Source: Gordionus sp. m RMFG-2023
Lineage: Eukaryota > Nematomorpha > Gordioida > Chordodea > Parachordodidae
Direction: 5' to 3'
Assembly: GCF_954871325.1 (NCBI RefSeq)
Contig: NC_088775.1
Coordinates: forward strand, 51,437,561 to 51,501,560
DNA length: 64,000 nt
This document shows positions 34,041-46,600 of this stretch, piece by piece; within the stretch, counting starts at the first letter, position 1; each line of letters opens with the position of its first letter. The position numbers and the translations under genes were made by a program. Under the pieces are notes generated by a model, which saw only the letters and a program-made list of their open reading frames with translations, was not told the origin of the DNA and did not search any database.

Positions 34041-34921
34041 TGATTTTATAGGTGTAAATTCATACGATTCGTTAATAGATTTATTATCATAATTACCGCT
34101 GATATCATTAATTGGTGAAGAGTTTATATAATGTAAATTTGATTTTATAGGTATAAATTTAGGCGATTCGTTAATAGATTTTATATCATAATTATCATTA
34201 ATTGGGGAAAATTTTATATTATTTAAATTTGATTTTATAGTTATAAATTTAGGCGATTCATTAATAGATTTTTTATCATAATTACCTCTGATATCATTAA
34301 ATGGGGAAGAGTTTATATAATTTAAATTCGATTTTTTAACATTATCCGTAATAGTTATAAAATCATGGGATTCATTAATAGATATAGTATCAAATGAACT
34401 ATCAATATTAACTATTTTATCATGTAGGTTGAAATTAAGCTTTTGTAAATAAATAAAATGATTTATAGAAATATTTAAAATAACATCGGGTATACTACAA
34501 GATGTCCACATTATGTTAATTTTTATATCAGAACATCTGCTAACATCCCGACCATATATATCAAGGGTATAAGGACTTGGGCTTAATAAATTAAATGATA
34601 AAGGGGGACAAAAAGATTTAATAGGCGTATTTAAAGCACCACTTAAAACAAAAATAATAATCATGCCCGACCAATCCCCTATTTTAAGTATGTTATTTAA
34701 AGTATGATTATAAGAAGAAAATAAAATACGTTCTCTCATGGAAACTGTTACAATATAATTAACATTTTGTAAATCATAAAAGTCTCTATTGAGTATGACC
34801 TCGATTGCGGCTATAATACGTAAATAAATGTGGTACGTTTCTTCACCGAAAATTGCTAATGACACAGCACGATATGGCAATTTCCATCACCAATCGTTTT
34901 CCTTGGTGAAAATCTTAATAA
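34035..34921 (-). pseudogene. OTU-like cysteine protease exon, probable Ginger1 C-terminus
   Basis: On the minus strand the signature GDGNC and YRAVSLAIFGEE is present, followed by LRIIAAIEVILNRDFYD, IGDWSGMIIIF and ALNTPIKSFCPP. This is the OTU/vertnin-like fold of deubiquitinase-type proteases. The C-terminal third is a ~33-residue repeat with SINESPKFITIKSN. Ginger1 transposases are described as carrying an OTU or Ulp1 domain after the integrase GPY/F module, and such an integrase lies upstream on the same strand at 37560-41500. The gene is broken. The satellite arms on both sides make its ownership ambiguous. Confidence 0.7.
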
Positions 34922-35029
34922 TATAGTTTGTTTTTAAAAAAATATTCATTATTTTTTAAACAATTAAAAATGATTCAAATAAAAGTTTAATATAGTTCAT
35001 ATTATCTAATCAATATTCATATAAAAGCA

Positions 35030-35200
35030 GATTTTACTTTTAAACGGCCTGGCCGAATTTTTTAAAAAAAATACCAACCCGGGTAGAATTTTTATTTTAC
35101 AAAATTTTTTGGTGCGGCCATTGTCTTTTTTATATTTTAAAAAATTAAAACATGGCCTGCTACATATACCCGGGGCCAAGGTTAAAAGTCTCTGATTGTT
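35030..35200. mobile_element. GC-rich hAT terminus fragment
   Basis: Contains aacggcctggccg, caacccgggtag, atacccggggcc and ends aaaagtctctg, resembling the CAGAGACCTGCAGGCC family ends at 43137-43283 and 55934-57379. Degenerate; no partner end found. Confidence 0.4.
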
Positions 35201-35234
35201 TTTGTAATATATATATATATTTATATTTACTTCA

Positions 35235-35402
35235 ACAATATTGTTGGTTGAATTCTCTCTAATATATGCTTAGTAATTACATCAACATACCCGACTAATC
35301 CATTTGAAGAATGATACATCATAGGCACAATATCTTCACTTTTTATCTCTTTAAGAATTTCGAGAGTCACCTCAGGAGATGGCTTCTCTATTAATCTAAT
35401 AT
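35235..35402 (-). CDS. Short open exon upstream of the OTU exon
   Basis: Open minus-strand stretch reading LIEKPSPEVTLEILKEIKSE and then DIVPMMYHSSNGLVGYVDVI. It is protein-like and has AG/GT borders, but I do not recognise the family. It sits between the integrase GPY/F region and the OTU exon on the same strand, so it may belong to the same element. Confidence 0.4.
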
Positions 35403-35404
35403 AA

Positions 35405-35769
35405 AAAAAATTTTATATTTATAATTTTATAAAATTTACATTCATATAGGGCAGGACATCAGGCATTTTATTACAAAAAGAATATTTATAATTATATAAT
35501 AATAATAAATTTTAACGGAAAATATTTAAAATTATTTATTTATTTGTTTATTATTTTTTTATGCACATTAATTTTTATTTTTTTTAGGAATATGCCAAAT
35601 TATTTTTTAAAAAATTATTTTTTTTAAAACAAATTATAATTTTGTATAAATTTTTAATTTTTATGAAATAAAAAAATAACAGGAACCTGATAATTTTCGA
35701 TGGAGGTGAGGGGAGGGATGATTTTTTAGAGAAATTATTTTTTTTGGAGATTAAAAATTTATTATAATT
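35405..35769. other. AT-rich spacer inside the inverted repeat
   Basis: Homopolymer-rich sequence. A 108-codon minus-strand ORF (35584-35910) is mostly Lys/Asn/Phe from A/T runs and has no motif, so it is not called. Confidence 0.5.
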
Positions 35770-37093
35770 AAGATTATCTAAGCTCGGTATTCGGTCATAT
35801 CTTAATATTTTCAAAAAAAAATTTAGGATAATGATTAACCCCTTAGCAACGCAGTATTTCGGTTTCAAATTAACCAAAAATGAACATTTTCCAAATAATA
35901 TTACTACCAAATTTGGTAGATCGAATATTTAGTAAGTGGTCGGTTTTGAGCTCGGCATTCGGTCAAATCATAATATTTTCAAAAAAATAATTAGGATAAT
36001 GCTTAACACGTTATTGTTCACGTATAAACCAAAAATGAAGAATTTTCTATTTATAACGCCAGCAAGGCAGTATTTCGGTTTCAAATCGGTTATCGGTCAA
36101 ATCACGATATTTTTAAAATATTTTTTTGGGATAATGATTTACACTTATATATAGATATTTAAACCAAAAATGAACATTTTCTAAATAATATTACTACCAA
36201 ATTTGGTAGATCGAATATTTAGTAAGTGGTCGGTTTTGAGCTCGCCATTCGGTTAAATCATAATATTTTCAAAAAATTAATTAGGATAATGCTTAACACG
36301 TTATTGTACACGTATAAACCAAAAATAAAGAATTTTCCATGTATAACGCCAGCAAGACAGTATTTAGTCATTGGGCAGGTTTCAAATCGGTTTTCTGTCA
36401 AATGACGATATTTTTAAAATATTTTTTGGGATAATGATTTACACGTATATATAGATATCTAAACCAAAAATGAACATTTTCCAAATAATATTACTACCAA
36501 ATTTGGTAGATCGAATATTTAGTAAGTGGTCGGTTTTAAGCTCGGCATTCGGTCAAATCATAATATTTTCAAAATATTTTTAAGGATAATGTTTAACACC
36601 TAAATATACACGTATAAACCATAAATGAATAGATTTTGATCAATAACGCCAGCAATATGTTCCTTACAAACTTTCTACTATTTTTCGATTCTAAACCTAC
36701 TCATTAATTAAATCTCAAAGAAACCTCTATTTTTTAATTTTTTTTTAGGTTTTTCACATGTATTTACACCCAAATACAAAAAAAAGCGCTATCCAATATT
36801 TATTCTGGTTTCCTATGAATATATTTTCATATTTATGTATTTAACGCCCTCTTATGGATATAAATTTGTTAAATATTGAAATTGAAAAATAAAATTTAAG
36901 TTGTAATAAGCTAGTAAATATATTTTAAATTTTAAATTATTTGATATTTAATATCAATTTTTTAATTAATTAAAAATTGAAATATGTAAAATAAAAAAAA
37001 TATTTTTGAAAATTTTTTTTTAAAAGATATTATATCATCAAATATGATTGATTATGATTAATTGCTTTTTAGCAAGACAGTATTTAGTCATAC
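35770..37093. repeat. Right arm of the giant inverted repeat
   Basis: The same dimeric units as 31001-34040 in the opposite orientation (for example ggttttgagctcggcattcgg and ccagcaaggcagtatttcgg), about three copies. It ends gcaagacagtatttagtcatac at 37093, the mirror of gtatgactaaatactgtcttgc at 31001. Confidence 0.85.
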
Positions 37094-38126
37094 CGTGTTT
37101 AATTTGGTGTTGAGCTAATATTTCAAAAATTTTGTTGAAAAAAGAATATTTTACCTGCAATGGCAAATTTGATATGGATATTGTGTTTCGCCATATTATA
37201 TATCACATGGGAATTACTAATGGCTTAAAATTATCATTGGGAAAATATTTTTATAAAGAACACTATTGGTTAAACTTGATTGACGTTTTTTGAGGATTAT
37301 TATAATAGATACCGTTCAAGTGATTTTCTTGAGCATTTAACTCCTCATTATAACTCACTACCTCAGAGTTTTTATCATCTAAAAAATATGTATATTACTA
37401 AGTAATTGAGACAATTATATACCTTTTCTTGCAAAGTAATGTTTTATATTACATATATTTGCTTTGCTCTTTAAAATGCTACCGCTAGCATTCATGAGCT
37501 CAACATTGCCTAAATATTAAAAATAATTTAATAATAATGATAAATTTTACTTTTAAGAATCCTAACTATTGCATAAGGACCCATCTAAGGTCTGGTCATT
37601 TTACCACCTTTCCTATAAGCCCAACGGCTGTTCCAAATAAGCACTTGATCATTGTCTAAATAATGGTTATTTCTACAAGCATTACGACTTCTATAATCCC
37701 TCTGCTGTTTAAACTGAGCAAGATGAATCCCGGAAAAAAAACCCCGGAAAATAAACCCCCAGGAAAAAAACCCCCCGGAGAATTTACTTAAGACCTAATA
37801 ATATAGGTATATTTTTATTTGGCCTACTCTCCATAAAAAAATGCTTAAATAAGAAAAACTGATGTTTAAATTGGTACTGGGAAAAAATAACTATGTATTG
37901 TAAAAATACAATACCATCTTTAAATATGATATTAAATAGACTAAATTTGACAAAACTTAGAAATAAGAAATGTTTATTTTATTGGTAAATCATGATTATA
38001 TATATACAAATTTTTTAATAAAAATTATATGGGTTGACATCGAATATTGAAGGAAATCGCTCTTATAAAATCTGGAAGGCTTCGCACCCCATCACGGTAT
38101 TCTTCGCAAAGTTTCTTTAGCCGAAT

Positions 38127-39526
38127 CTAGTTGTTAGAACTCTGCAATTTTGTTTTCGATGTCCAACTACCTACGCGCCATCTTTCAAGCTTGGTTTCAT
38201 CGGCAGCCACCTCGCATTTCATTTTTTTAATGAGTACCCAAATTGATGGGTGTTTATTCCCAACCAGATTAGAAAAACGATGATTCCAACCTTCGCATTG
38301 ATTATTTGTTCGTTCTTGAGAGAGTGCTCTGATTCACGTTCCAGGTTTCTGGAGGAAATCGAGGCTCAATTCGACGTGTTTGGGATTGAGAATTGCTTCT
38401 CTTGACCTCCCGACATAATTTTTATCGAAATAATCAAGAATATCCTTACCATTGCTCGGAGTAACCGATCTCAGGAATGTCATTGCATTGCCCATATCAC
38501 ATAACGGAACGAATGCTAAGCCGTTTATCATGCCACAAGAAAACTTAGAGCTTCATCGGTCCTGTATTTGCTTTCCAGACCCAGCTTCTGAATTTTTCTA
38601 TGGGTACTTTGACACAAATGGTAAAAACATCCTCTAATTACGATGTGATCCCCTAATTGAAAAAATAAATATAAATTATCAAACATATTAATAATCATAC
38701 CAATGATACTCTTAACCGCGGTCATGGTAGACTTTTCGAAATCCATGTATATATATAATGGATCAGGAAATAAATCCCTTTCCTGATATTTAGACAATAT
38801 TGTTTGAAATATTATTTCATAAGTATTTTGAGTTTTTTTCTGAAGTACACAATAAACCGCTGTGATAAAAATATTGTTTATTGCTACTCTAATCACATAT
38901 AATTGTAGAAAATTTTTTGGGGACATGGCAAAATTACCATCCATATACCACTCTGTCCTATTAGATATTAGATTCAAGGAATCATCTGTTGCGAACATTA
39001 TTATGCGTTCTTCAGCTTGTGGGCAAATATCGTTTTGAATTCTGGGAGCCACAATTTGCCCATTCATCTATAATATTTCAATTTTTATGGAAATATAATT
39101 ATATTTAAACTAATACCTTCAATAACTAGGCCTTCCAAATTCTCAAGATTTGAAGGGTGTTGCATTGCTTTGTGATTCCTTAGAGTTCTTTTTATAGAAT
39201 CTTCCGATAACATATGCGACTGAACTCTTTGGTCTAATTTTACAATTTCCTCTGCATAAATTTGAAGAGGTTTTGCCAAAGAGTCTGCACATCGCTTCTT
39301 CATGTTAGCAATGGATTTCATTGCTACTAGTACATCAATATTTGATGGATGATTATGAGCTGCATCAAGAACCGGGTCTTGATTATCGAGTGTTGAAAAA
39401 AGTATTGCTCGGCATTTAGAAGAAAATTACTTTGAGCAGCGCCATCTAATCTTGTTTGAGCATTTTTTATGTATGGTATAAGAATATCCTTCAAATATGA
39501 GCTTTCCAGGATGAATAAGATCCATT
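38127..39526 (-). pseudogene. MULE-2 transposase, few breaks
   Basis: N-terminal FLYWCH-type finger: LIFEGYSYTIH, RWRC, SSKCRAILF, AAHNHP. Then the MULE core: WYMDGNFAMSPK, YIYMDFEKSTM, IRGCFYHLCQSTHRKIQ and the C-terminal RTNNQCEGWNHRF. A ~60-bp intron is likely at about 39065-39125. I see three breaks: a TAA within the finger, a 1-bp loss near 38530 (FLVA to MINGLAF) and a TGA after FLQKPGT near 38334 where MULEs often have Trp. The rest is open to the stop at 38127. The start is the ATG at 39526, just before the finger. Confidence 0.82.
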
Positions 39527-40004
39527 AAATTTTTTTTATAAAATATAAATTTTATGAATAAAATATTTTTGTAAATTTAATTTTTTTTTTGTCTTTATAT
39601 ACGGCATAAAGATCCAAATTATTATTGTTTAATTTTATAAATAAATACCAATTATAGCGTTTTCAATTGATAAACAATTTTTATTCTTTTGATTAAAAAT
39701 ACATTTTAAAACATAATGATCATAATACATTTTAATATCTGTTCATTTAACTAGTTGCTGAAAACTTGCAAATTGCAATTGTCTAATTACCAATTATAGC
39801 GTTTTTAATTTATTAACAATTTTTATTCTTTTGATTAAAAATACATTTTAAAACATAATGATCATAATACATTTTAATATCTGTTCATTTAACTAGTTGC
39901 TGAACAATAATATTTTTAACAATATTAACTTGCAATTGTCTAAATACCAATTCATTATAAATTATTGCGAGAATATACTTAAATATAAGAGTGTATAAAA
40001 ATAA

Positions 40005-40117
40005 TCCCAAGGGGTTTTTTTCCTGGGGGTTTTATTTTCTGGGGGTTTTTTCCCGGGGGTTTTATTTCCTGGGGGTTTTTTTCCGGAGGTTTTTTTTCCA
40101 GGGGTTTTTTTTCCTAT
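40005..40117 (+). repeat. G-rich tandem repeats at the MULE-2 right end
   Basis: About seven ~15-bp units of the type GGGGGTTTTATTTCCT on the plus strand. The matching C-rich units lie at 37729-37785. The frame through it gives a spurious Gly/Phe ORF. Four or more G runs in such spacing could form a quadruplex. Confidence 0.8.
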
Positions 40118-42189
40118 TACCGAGCAAGATCTATATTGCCAGCAGCTATCTCATGAATATCATTCATCCTGGAAACTGTATCTTGAAAACAAGATTCCAA
40201 ATCTGCTTCAGGTACATTGTCAGGATTAATAGCCTCTTCCTCGTCAATTTTAAATAGAGACATGATATATAGTATATGATTATAAAATGAGATTTATCAT
40301 ACCCCATAAGCTTGTTTTGCTTTTCTACCATACATCCTCATAAGGTGTAAATTTCGAAGATTCGTGTAGAGAAGTGTTATAGGCAAATATTATGCCAGGC
40401 AAGGCATCTGTCCAAATTAATTGATCATCCTTAATACACTTTAGTAGTGCATTTATATTGTCCTATTCACTCTTTCAACCATGCCATTTGCTTGAGGGTG
40501 ATAAGCACTTGTCACCGTCTGCATGATCCCTACGAGTTTGTGAAAATGATTGCTTATTTCATTCACAAACACACGTCCTTGATCAATAATTTGAATCTAT
40601 ACATAATATTAATATTTTATTACCAAATTTATTATACTTTTACCTACCATGTGTGCATAGTAACGAGTAAAGGAAGCGCGATACCGATTTTGCTGTTTTA
40701 TCTTTTAAAGACATGGCTACAATATATTTGCTGAAATAATCAACTGCTACAGCAATGTATTTAAGCCATCCTCACTTTCAGGCAAAGCACTTAAATCAAC
40801 ACCTATTTGTGTCCATACCTTTTGTAAAATAAAAGATTGTTGTTATATTATATACTCCATTAGAGGTAGGATGTCATGTAATAAAGTAAAGCTGCTTACC
40901 ATTATTTATGATTGCAGCTGAAAAAAACATAATAATAAAGAATGAGGTAAAATCTAAATTAGCTAAAAAATGAAATTATGATATATATATATATCAATTT
41001 TTACCTAGATTGAAGAGGACTATGTTAATTTTATTTATTATATTTTCAAGTTTTAATTATTAGATTATATGCAAATTATATTTTTATTTTAGACTGTTAT
41101 ATTAACCTTAAAGAAACTAAAAATGAATATATGATATATTTATTGTAAAAAAATCAATAAAATTTAAATAGTTCAATATATGAAACCAACATAACTAATA
41201 AAAACAAGTGCCATATATATATAAGCTATAATAGAGAGATAATTAATAAGGCTACAAATGAAAAATATAAAATACATAAACAAAAATTAGATACAATTAT
41301 AATGACCAAACTATAAAAATTTTCAAATTAAGGATTTGTTATAATCAACTTTAATACCTTTGTTGGAATAGGAATTGAATGCAACTCATTGTTAGTTTTG
41401 TCAAATCTTGTGTTGCTACGCTGGCAAATGTCACAATATTTTACAAAATTAAAAACATCCAATTTCATATTTGGCCACCAGAAGCTAAAAATATAATACA
41501 TGATATAATAAATAGATTTATTATGCAGAAATATTTTACCTACTAGTCAAATTGCTGTGAGTCTTGGTGATACAAAAATGGTCAGCTAAAGATTTTGCCT
41601 CATTAGTATTACATCCACTCCACTATAACTTTTTAAAGAAGTTAAACTCTTCTGTTATAATCTAAAATTGTTTCACTATTATAAAAATGGTGAAACAATT
41701 TATTATTGTATATTATATTTAAAAATATATTATTATTGATCATATAATATAATAATTTTTATATATTTTACCTATCAGCCAATTTGCTGTAAGTCTTGGT
41801 GATACCAAAATGGGCAGCAAGAGATATTGCTGACACATTAGTATCACATCCACTGTGAACCATTTGAAGATTAAATTCTTCGGTCAAGGTCTAAAACGAC
41901 TTCACTATTATGAGAATGGTGATGCATTTTACCATTACAAATTTTATATCTCGAGGCCTGAACTCGCAGATTGCGTTTTAAGCCTTTTTTGGAAGACATA
42001 GATGATGGATATTTTTGGTAAAGAATATAATCCTGTATCTCATCGAATTCTATTAAAATGAAATGAATATACTAAACAAAATTTATATACTTAATTTATC
42101 GTCTTTCGTCATTTGATTGGGGAAACGAAGGCTAATTTTGGTATCAAAAATAACTGTTGAAATGAATAAAAAAATAATATATATAATAA

Positions 42190-43030
42190 ATGGCCCAAGT
42201 CCATATCCAAAAATTTAATTTATAGAATTCAGTGAAAATAAAGAATATTTCAGTGTATTTAGGCAATCATTTTGTTTGCAAACTGAAAAATTATTTTATA
42301 GAAAAAATTTGCAATATTTTTTTAAGTTAGCAAAGATTTAAATAAACTTAATCACAATAAATAATATATTATTCAATGTAAATAAAGAATATTTCAGTGT
42401 ATTTAGGCAATCATTTTGCTTGCAATACTAAAATTTATCATATAGAAAAAATTTGCAATATTTTTTATGTTAGCAAAGAATTTAATTGGAATGAAAAATT
42501 ATCAGGCCCAAGATCATATCCAAAAATTTAATTTATTGTAAATTTGTAATATTTTTTAAGTTAGCAAAGATTTAAATAAGCTTAATTGAAATAAAAAATT
42601 AGTAGGTATACTCAAAATAAATAAATATTCTATTAAAATTGATAAAATTTATTATTAGAAAAATTTACAATCATTTACTTTGCAAAGTTGAGTATTGGTA
42701 GAATAATAGGTTTTTATGCCAGTTTATAAGTTAATCGTTGTTATAATGCTATTAAATATATATAAATAATTCAATAATAATATACAATTACTTTGTATGC
42801 CAGCAATTGGCTATGTTTTAATATACTTTATCTAAAATTGATTATACTTTATCTAAAATTGATTAATTAAATTAGAAAGATATATTAATTACTACTTTGC
42901 AAAGTTGAGTATTGGTATAATAATAGGTTTTTATGTCAGTTTATAAATTAAACGTTGTTATAATGCTATCAAATATATATAAATAATACAATAATAATAT
43001 ACAATTACTTTGTAAGCCAGCAATATTTAC
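42190..43030. repeat. Tandem repeats, two families
   Basis: First, ~170-bp units around gaatatttcagtgtatttag, caatcattttg and aatttgcaatatttttt (42235, 42380, 42540). Second, two ~225-bp units around tttgcaaagttgagtattgg and gttataatgctat (42670-42800, 42895-43025). No ORF. Confidence 0.75.
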
Positions 43031-43136
43031 AATTGATCTTGATAACTCTTCATAAATCTGATTTAAACGAACTCCCAATTCAATCATATATATGTCAATA
43101 TAACTAAAAAAAAATAAGGTTAATATTTAAAAAAAA

Positions 43137-43283
43137 AATTTAAGGCCTGGCCCGGCCCGGGTGTTTTTTTTTTAAAAAAATTTCAGACCCAACCCAGCCC
43201 GGGTATATTTTAAAAATTTTAAATACGGCTCGGCCCTGGTACCCGAAGCGGCCAGGGCTTAGGGCCGGGCCTGCAGGTCTCTG
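43137..43283 (-). mobile_element. GC-rich hAT terminus (solo end)
   Basis: Read on the minus strand from 43283 it begins CAGAGACCTGCAGGCCCGGC and continues with CCCGGG/GGGCC blocks, nearly the same as the left end of the element at 55934. The opposite end was not found, so this is probably a deletion remnant. Confidence 0.7.
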
Positions 43284-43439
43284 GTATTAATTATTCAACA
43301 TTTATATAATTCATATATTGCTTTTATTTTATATGTAGGAGCATGAATGATATGTATTATAAAAAAAATCAACAATGATAAATCGTTTTCACAAAGATAT
43401 GGCTATCCTATAGCTCTAATTTAGATAAAGTATTCTGTA

Positions 43440-45620
43440 ATTTTTGTATTATGTTTGGGAATCTTCAAGCAAGCATAAGTGGACTCAAAAAGGCACAGAT
43501 AGCTGGAATAATTTAGTTCGGGATATAGAGAGACATGAAACATCCCCTGTTCATGCAGATTGTGAATATGCACATATGGCATGAATTTTTTGGAAGCGTA
43601 TTGATGACCACTTTTTATTCAACCGAGAAGAAATTATATCCCAAAATCGTTATATTATCCATAATATAATTGATGCTATTGTATATTTAATACGGGGCAA
43701 TACTGCTTTTTGGGGAAGCAACTCTAAAGATGGTAATTTTTCAAGACTTATAACTTTGATATCAAAGAATGTCCCAGTATTAAGGGCATATCTAGAGAAA
43801 AATTGTACTTCACGGGGAAAAAAATGACAATAAAATATTGAGGCCACATATAAACTTTATATCCTATGGCCATGTAAAAAAATTAGCTAAGATAATGAAA
43901 ATAAGTATATTGAATCAAATAGTTAAACAAATTATATCAAATTGTGCCTTTAACTTAATAGATGGTACATATGATATTTCAAAAAAAAAGAATATGTTAC
44001 CTTAATTATAAGATATATTGAAGATTATCCACACCCACATCCAGTGGAAAGAATTATAAATATTTTTACAACTTCTGATACAACAGGAGAAAATATTAAA
44101 AATAATGTTCTATCTAAATTAAAAGCGTTACACCTTCCACTAGAATACCTGATTGGGCAAAGTATGGATGGTGCCAGTAATATGAGAGGTGTTAACAAGG
44201 GAGTACAAGCTCTAATATTAAAAGTCGCTCCTAACGCGATTTATGTGTGGTGCCATGCACATAGACTAAATTTAATTGTTATTCGTATATTTGGATATGG
44301 AAATGAAATTAAAAATACAACGGGGGATTTAAGATAAGCTTTATAATTTTATGAATGGAGTTAAACGTCAGGGTGTTTTTGTGAAATTTCAGATGCAAAA
44401 AACCAAGAAATCTCTCAAAAGAATAAAAAATACAACAAGGTAAATAAATATAATTTTTCTAAGAAATTATTTATTTTCAGAAATTGGTCCTCATCCTTCA
44501 AAGCATTGAAATATTTTTTAAATGTTAATGAATATATTATAGCCTCTTTGAATGAGCTAAGCAATTCTGATGACCCAATCACATTTTCAGGTGCTGAAGG
44601 ATTGTTGTTAAGAATAAAATAATTTTATTTTATTTTAAGTTTATTTATTTTGAGAATAATCCTAAAATGCACACATGAATCCTGTATTGAAATGCAGTCT
44701 ATAGGAAATAATTTAGCCATGGTGAATAAGTTGATTCAACATACAAAAAATAAGTTCCAAAGATTAAGGGGTAAATTATTATCGATATATTTAAATTATA
44801 TTTTTTAATTAAGCAAATGGTGATAATATTTTCTCTAAATTACATAAAGTTGTTAAATCCTTTATGGATGAAAATAATGTAACAGATATTTATAATATTA
44901 AATCAATATTTAAGCTAGATCAAACAGAGTTTCATAATTTTATTGAACAACAAAAAGAGAAGTTAAGAAATATTTAATTTTTTAGATATAAAAATGAAAA
45001 TTTTTACCCAGTAATATGATCATTAAACATTTAAATGAAAGATTTGATTATGAATCACTTAATTTTTTAAATCTAATTTCTATTTTCCCTCCTACTGGAT
45101 TAGTAGAGAATGAGATTATATAAATTTCTCAGATATCTGAAATTGCTTCTTTATATGGTTTTGATGCACATAAAATTGTAGATGAATTTTCCAATTTCAG
45201 ACCACTATACTTAAATTCCTTATCCATTATTTATAGTAATGATCTAATGAATATTAGAAAAAATGAATATGATGAAAGTAAATAATTATATTATAACTTA
45301 ATTTTTATATATGTTTACAGATGAAAACGTAAACGATAGTAAAACAACCGATACAAAAAGATGGCTCAAATAATCATTTATTCTACCATACCAATTACTA
45401 ATAAAATTGAGTTTCTTTCCTTCTCTAAAAACATTATATAAATATCTCATAACTCTACCAACTACCTCAAGCTCTGCTGAAAGAGCTATGAGTAAAGTTA
45501 AAATTGTTAAAACGGGTATAAGAAATAAAATTTCTGATGCTTTTTTAGAAAATTTATTATTATATCAAGTGAAATTGATATACTTGATACATTTAAAATG
45601 GAAGATATCTCTATTATAAT
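43440..45620 (+). pseudogene. hAT transposase (ZMYM1/DUF4371-like), decayed
   Basis: Open blocks in order: a TTF-type start (SWNNLVRDIERHETSPVH), VIRYIED-like text before DYPHPHPVERIINIFTTSD, then GQSMDGASNMRGVNKGVQ and VWCHAHRLNLI (44155-44280). The C-terminal dimerisation block is TLPTTSSSAERAMSKVK (45445-45500). These are hallmarks of the hAT branch domesticated as ZMYM1. The frame is interrupted many times. A 40-45 bp intron-like gap ends in ttttcag near 44480. Terminal repeats were not identified. Confidence 0.8.
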
Positions 45621-46600
45621 TTTCCGATGTCTCACTACGTCATCTTGACGTCATGTCATCGCTACGTCATGTCATCGCTACGTATTTATTTTTATTTTTT
45701 TTATTTGTGGATTTTATTTATTTATTTTACAGATGAATGGAATTTCAAGAATTGATGTTGTACACATACCTAACATGGATTGAGAGATTTGAAAAATGGT
45801 CTTTGAATTGATAAAAACAATATTCCCTCAACTTTGTAAATATGAAACTTTTTATTTCACTTAATCCTTTCTTTATTTTTTAGATTACCTTATCAATTTT
45901 CATCTCATATTATCAATTACACATTAATAAAATCTCTACAAGATACTCAACTTGTATATTTGTTTTGAACATACTCACAATTTTTGTCAGTACTTACATT
46001 ACAATTTTTTATACTCATATTTTTCTTTCATAACCAATAATTAAGAAAATAACCAAGTATATTCAAATATTTAAAAATTCTTATCCTAACCTATATCCTT
46101 ATAAATAACTCTTTCTTTATTTTTCCCCCTCCCTTAATTAATTTATTTATCACTAAATTTTATTATCTTATTTTTTTCTTTATATCTCTATTATTTATTA
46201 ATCACTTTAACCTTATCATTTCCTTTAATTTAATTTTTATTATTTTTATAATATAATAATTTATACCTTCTTTTTTCCCCCCTTTTTTAATCTTATTTTT
46301 TAATTACCTTACAATTAATTAACCTTAATCTTAATAACATTACATTCATCATGTTATTTCTTAACTTTTAGAATATCATAATAGGCTTGATAAGTCCCAA
46401 AAAAATTATTTTTGATGATAGCCAAACCTTATCAATTCCTTTAATTTAATTTTTATAATATAATAATTTATACCTTCTTTTCCCCCCTTTTTTAATCTTA
46501 TTTTTTAATTACCTTACAATTAATTAACCTCAATCTTAATAACATTACATTCATCATGTTATTTTTTATCTAGAATATCATAATAGACTTGATAAGTCTC
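45621..46600. other. AT-rich region with Helitron scraps
   Basis: A short repeat of gtcatcgctacgtcat (45645-45690). Two copies of a block with tttataccttcttttttccc and gataagtcccaaaa (46240-46430, 46440-46600) match 27080-27230 and the Helitron exon at 21820-21880. No intact ORF. Confidence 0.5.

Larger units (their letters stand above)
37725..40121 (-). mobile_element. MULE-2, inserted in the integrase gene
   Basis: Flanked by perfect 9-bp gagcaagat copies (37716-37724, 40122-40130). Ends share GGAAAAAAAACCCC and continue as tandem purine/pyrimidine repeats, three units on the left and about seven on the right. Length is 2397 bp, with one transposase gene on the minus strand. The 9-bp duplication and coding content identify a Mutator-like element unrelated in end sequence to MULE-1. 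Confidence 0.88.
37130..42050 (-). mobile_element. Integrase-bearing element, probably Ginger1, broken
   Basis: Minus-strand order: a Tyr/Pro-rich N-terminal segment (DYILYQKYPSSM, about 42030), an H2C2 finger (NFVKYCDICQRSN, about 41430) and a DDE integrase core with VWTQIGVDL, DQGRVFVNE and SAYHPQANGMVER (about 40810-40440). An acidic linker with KIDEEE follows (about 40250), then a GPY/F module with RKGGKM and MGPYAIV (about 37600). Short GT-AG introns interrupt it, for example one between ~40596 and 40656. The N-terminal exon is duplicated (41550-41690, 41770-41960). Introns and a nearby OTU domain favour Ginger1 over Ty3/Gypsy; no LTRs were seen. Broken at several places and split by MULE-2. 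Confidence 0.7.

Noticed and set aside
35584-35910. 108-codon minus-strand ORF
   Set aside because: The composition is Lys/Asn/Phe from A and T runs, no motif is present, and one end lies within the satellite arm.
31981-36154. Series of ~60-65 codon ORFs starting MVGFELAIRSN and ending FLKYFLG
   Set aside because: They recur because the satellite unit is repeated in both arms. They have no start context or motif and vary without frame conservation.
39991-40257. 88-codon ORF rich in Gly and Phe
   Set aside because: It is a reading of the GGGGTTTT repeat at the MULE-2 end.
37130-42050. Ty3/Gypsy LTR retrotransposon
   Set aside because: The integrase core alone would allow it, but I saw no LTRs, protease, RT or RNase H, while short introns and the OTU domain fit Ginger1 better.
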